Assembly (NCBI RefSeq): GCF_017815515.1
Contig: NZ_CP072611.1
Location: forward strand, 124,001-188,000
Direction of reading: 5' to 3'
Origin: Aureimonas populi
GTDB lineage: Bacteria; Pseudomonadota; Alphaproteobacteria; Rhizobiales; Rhizobiaceae
Length of the DNA stretch: 64,000 bases
The position numbers and the translations under genes were made by a program. Every line of letters starts with the position of its first letter. Position 1 is the stretch's first letter. Shown one piece after another: positions 62,299 through 64,000 of the stretch. The notes under the pieces were generated by a model, which was given only the letters and a program-made list of their open reading frames with translations, was not told the DNA's origin and ran no database searches.

Positions 62299-63417
62299 TC
62301 AGCCGCCTAGATTGGGCGCGCCGAGGCCCAGCGCATCGCGCGCCACCGTCACGTGGTAGCCGAAAAGATGCAGCGGGACGCTGTAGAGGATCGCGGCGAG
62401 ATCGTCGCGCACCGGCGGCAGGTGCCAAGCCGTATCCGCAATCTCGGCGATTTCGGTCTCGCCTTCCGGCACCAGGGCGATGCAACGCCCCTGGGCTCCT
62501 CGGCTGGAGATCGCCGTTTCCACCGCGCGCGCGTGGCTGGCCTTGTCAGGGACGACAAGGAAGATGCAGTCGCCGGCCTTTTGCGTGCGATAATGGTGGT
62601 ACTCTTCGAGAGGAAAGGCGACGGCGTGGATGGGCGCGAGTTCCTTGAGCTTGGCGGCGCCGAAGGCGGCGGCCGCGTAGTGCGGACCGGCACCCGCCAG
62701 CATCAGGAAATCGGCGCGCGCCAGTTCGGCACCGAGCGCCTTGGCCTTCCCGTAGAAGGACCGGGCAACGGCATCGACCTGTTCCGGCAAGCGATCCAGC
62801 GCCTCCTCCAGCGCGTCGATCTCTACGCCGCCGTCTTTCGCCTTCGCCACAGCCACCGCGATGGCGATCTTCAGCGCCATGGCCGCCGTGCTGGACTGGG
62901 TCGGCCATCCGCCGCGCGTCGCCTTGATCAGGAGAGCGCCGGGAAACTCCACCATGAGCGGAGAGCCGGCCGTGTTCGACATGCCGATCGTGTAGGCGCC
63001 CTTCTCGGCCGACTTCTTCAGGCCCTCCATCACGGGCACCGTGCGCCCGCTGGAGCTCAGGCCGATCACGACGCAGTGCTCGTCGATCGCGCCAGTGCCG
63101 TAGTGCTGGAAGTCGAAGGCCTCGTAGGGCTCGCAGGGCACCTTGAGCACGCGCTCGAGAGCGGTGCGCACGCCGAAGCCGGAAATCCAGGAATCGCCGC
63201 ATCCGACCATCACGACACGCCGGATGTCGCGACCGGCGAGGTCCGCGCCGATACGCGCGAGGGGCTCCGCGTTGCCGGCAAGAGTCTCCCGGATCGCCGC
63301 GCCCTGCGCCATCATTTCCTGATTGGTCAGTTCCACCCGACGGAAGCGTTCGGGGTCGCCGGGCGCGTCGGACGAAGTCTCCCGTCGGATCTCATGCAGC
63401 CTGGCTTCCAAATCCAT
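62299..63417 (-). CDS. SIS-domain sugar isomerase/deglycase (GlmS-like C-terminal fold)
   Basis: 372-residue protein with two SIS domains as in GlmS, AgaS and FrlB. The first has VVMVGCGDSWISGFGVRTAL near residue 68 and VIGLSSSGRTVPVMEGLKKS near 117. The second has DFLMLAGAGPHYAAAAFGAA near 240. The glutamine amidotransferase domain of GlmS is absent, so it is a deaminase, isomerase or deglycase of a phosphosugar. First gene of the operon, divergent from a DeoR regulator across 109 bases. Confidence 0.87.
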   Translation of the reverse strand: MDLEARLHEIRRETSSDAPGDPERFRRVELTNQEMMAQGAAIRETLAGNAEPLARIGADLAGRDIRRVVMVGCGDSWISGFGVRTALERVLKVPCEPYEAFDFQHYGTGAIDEHCVVIGLSSSGRTVPVMEGLKKSAEKGAYTIGMSNTAGSPLMVEFPGALLIKATRGGWPTQSSTAAMALKIAIAVAVAKAKDGGVEIDALEEALDRLPEQVDAVARSFYGKAKALGAELARADFLMLAGAGPHYAAAAFGAAKLKELAPIHAVAFPLEEYHHYRTQKAGDCIFLVVPDKASHARAVETAISSRGAQGRCIALVPEGETEIAEIADTAWHLPPVRDDLAAILYSVPLHLFGYHVTVARDALGLGAPNLGG

Positions 63418-63526
63418 GTACGAAACTCCTATGAAACGAGGCCTGCGCGCCGCTGGCCCAGGGCCATGGCCGGAAGCATCTGTTTTCGATATTCTTCATT
63501 TATATGAAAAACGCAAGAGACGACGA

Positions 63527-64000
63527 ATGAGCGAAGCGAAATCCGCCCTTGCACCGCGTCACCGGAGCATCCTTCGTATCCTGGAAGCCGACGGCGAGGC
63601 GGCCGTGGCGCGACTGGCCGGGGAACTCGGCGTCTCGGAGGTCACGATCCGCTCGGACCTTTCGGATCTGGAGGCGCGCAGACTGCTGCGACGCGTCCGC
63701 GGCGGCGCGAGAATCGCACGCCCTGCGCGCTTCGAACCCCCGCAGGAGGTGTCGATCGAGACCTTCGCGAACGAGAAGGAGCGGATCGGCCTTGCGGCGG
63801 CGGCGATGATCAAGTCCGGCGATACCATCATCCTCGACAGCGGCACCACGACACTCGCCCTCGCACGCGCTCTGCCGAAGACGTTGCATGACGTTGTCGC
63901 CGTCACGAACAGCATCGACATCGCCATCGCGCTCGACCCCCACTCCGGCGTTGACGTCTTCGTGACGGGAGGACGGATGCGCACCAGTTCACGCAATTCC
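63527..64000 (+). CDS. DeoR family sugar-operon regulator, 3' end missing
   Basis: The 158 codons in the window encode the DeoR helix-turn-helix (about 10-60; HRSILRILEADGEAAVARLA, then GVSEVTIRSDLSDLEARRLL), the linker VRGGAR and the start of the sugar-phosphate sensor domain with DTIILDSGTTTLALARALP near residue 98. The gene runs off the window end; about 100 residues are missing. It is divergent from the SIS-PfkB-BtpA operon and should regulate it in response to a phosphorylated sugar. Confidence 0.9.
   Translation, partial: MSEAKSALAPRHRSILRILEADGEAAVARLAGELGVSEVTIRSDLSDLEARRLLRRVRGGARIARPARFEPPQEVSIETFANEKERIGLAAAAMIKSGDTIILDSGTTTLALARALPKTLHDVVAVTNSIDIAIALDPHSGVDVFVTGGRMRTSSRNS

Noticed and set aside
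63504..63530. Eight-codon frame ending in ATGA on the DeoR start, as a leader peptide
   Set aside because: It has no ribosome site and no codon pattern suggesting attenuation; such a short frame is likely by chance.

Overview
The window is gene-dense, strongly GC-rich DNA from the chromosome of an alphaproteobacterium, most likely of the Hyphomicrobiales (Rhizobiales). The indicators are FzlA next to QueG, a FYDLN-type acidic protein, a class II (CP4-type) EPSP synthase in an aroA-cmk-rpsA block, a single-domain RNase D, a NDUFA9-like protein, and TGA-N9-TCA boxes of the RirA type in front of iron genes. I cannot name the genus; Aurantimonadaceae or a relative is a guess. I see no phage, transposase, rRNA or CRISPR array.

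Layout. 1-4 kb: the 3' part of malate synthase G, then sqdB (UDP-sulfoquinovose synthase) divergent from a GT4 glycosyltransferase. 4-8 kb: exbB-exbD-tonB-esterase behind an IRO-like box. 8-11 kb: metNIQ and a GNAT. 11-20 kb: housekeeping genes (RNase D, tRNA-Leu, NDUFA9-like, uppP, fzlA, queG, SDR), then a two-gene RimK-like ATP-grasp plus GNAT/C39-peptidase unit and a cell-wall hydrolase. 20-24.5 kb: doxX/lysR, an ABC exporter, and an IsdG/HmuQ-type heme monooxygenase with its own IRO-like box. 24.6-35.5 kb: a reductive pyrimidine-degradation locus (preT-preA, hydantoinase/dihydropyrimidinase, N-carbamoyl-beta-alanine amidohydrolase, a LysE exporter, an ABC importer, and a RutR-like TetR regulator) with two nearly identical RutR-type operators. 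35.6-39.3 kb: nadE, a cysteine hydrolase and an SDR. 39.5-44.8 kb: an opp operon with fused D/F ATPases. 44.9-54.3 kb: two complete sulfate/thiosulfate ABC importers in divergent orientation around an alpha/beta hydrolase and a four-cysteine Rrf2 regulator. 54.5-60 kb: tRNA-Ala, FYDLN protein, aroA, a membrane frame fused in frame to cmk, rpsA, tRNA-Arg. 60-64 kb: a hydantoinase fragment just after tRNA-Arg, then a BtpA-PfkB-SIS operon divergent from a DeoR regulator cut by the window end.

How it fits together. Iron: TonB energisation, a possible siderophore esterase and heme breakdown appear to share RirA-type control. Sulfur: two sulfate importers could supply assimilation and the sulfolipid precursor made by SqdB. 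Nitrogen: the RutR locus would import uracil or thymine and strip it to beta-alanine or beta-aminoisobutyrate, CO2 and ammonia. The least understood units are the RimK/GNAT-C39 pair and the BtpA/PfkB/SIS operon beside tRNA-Arg.
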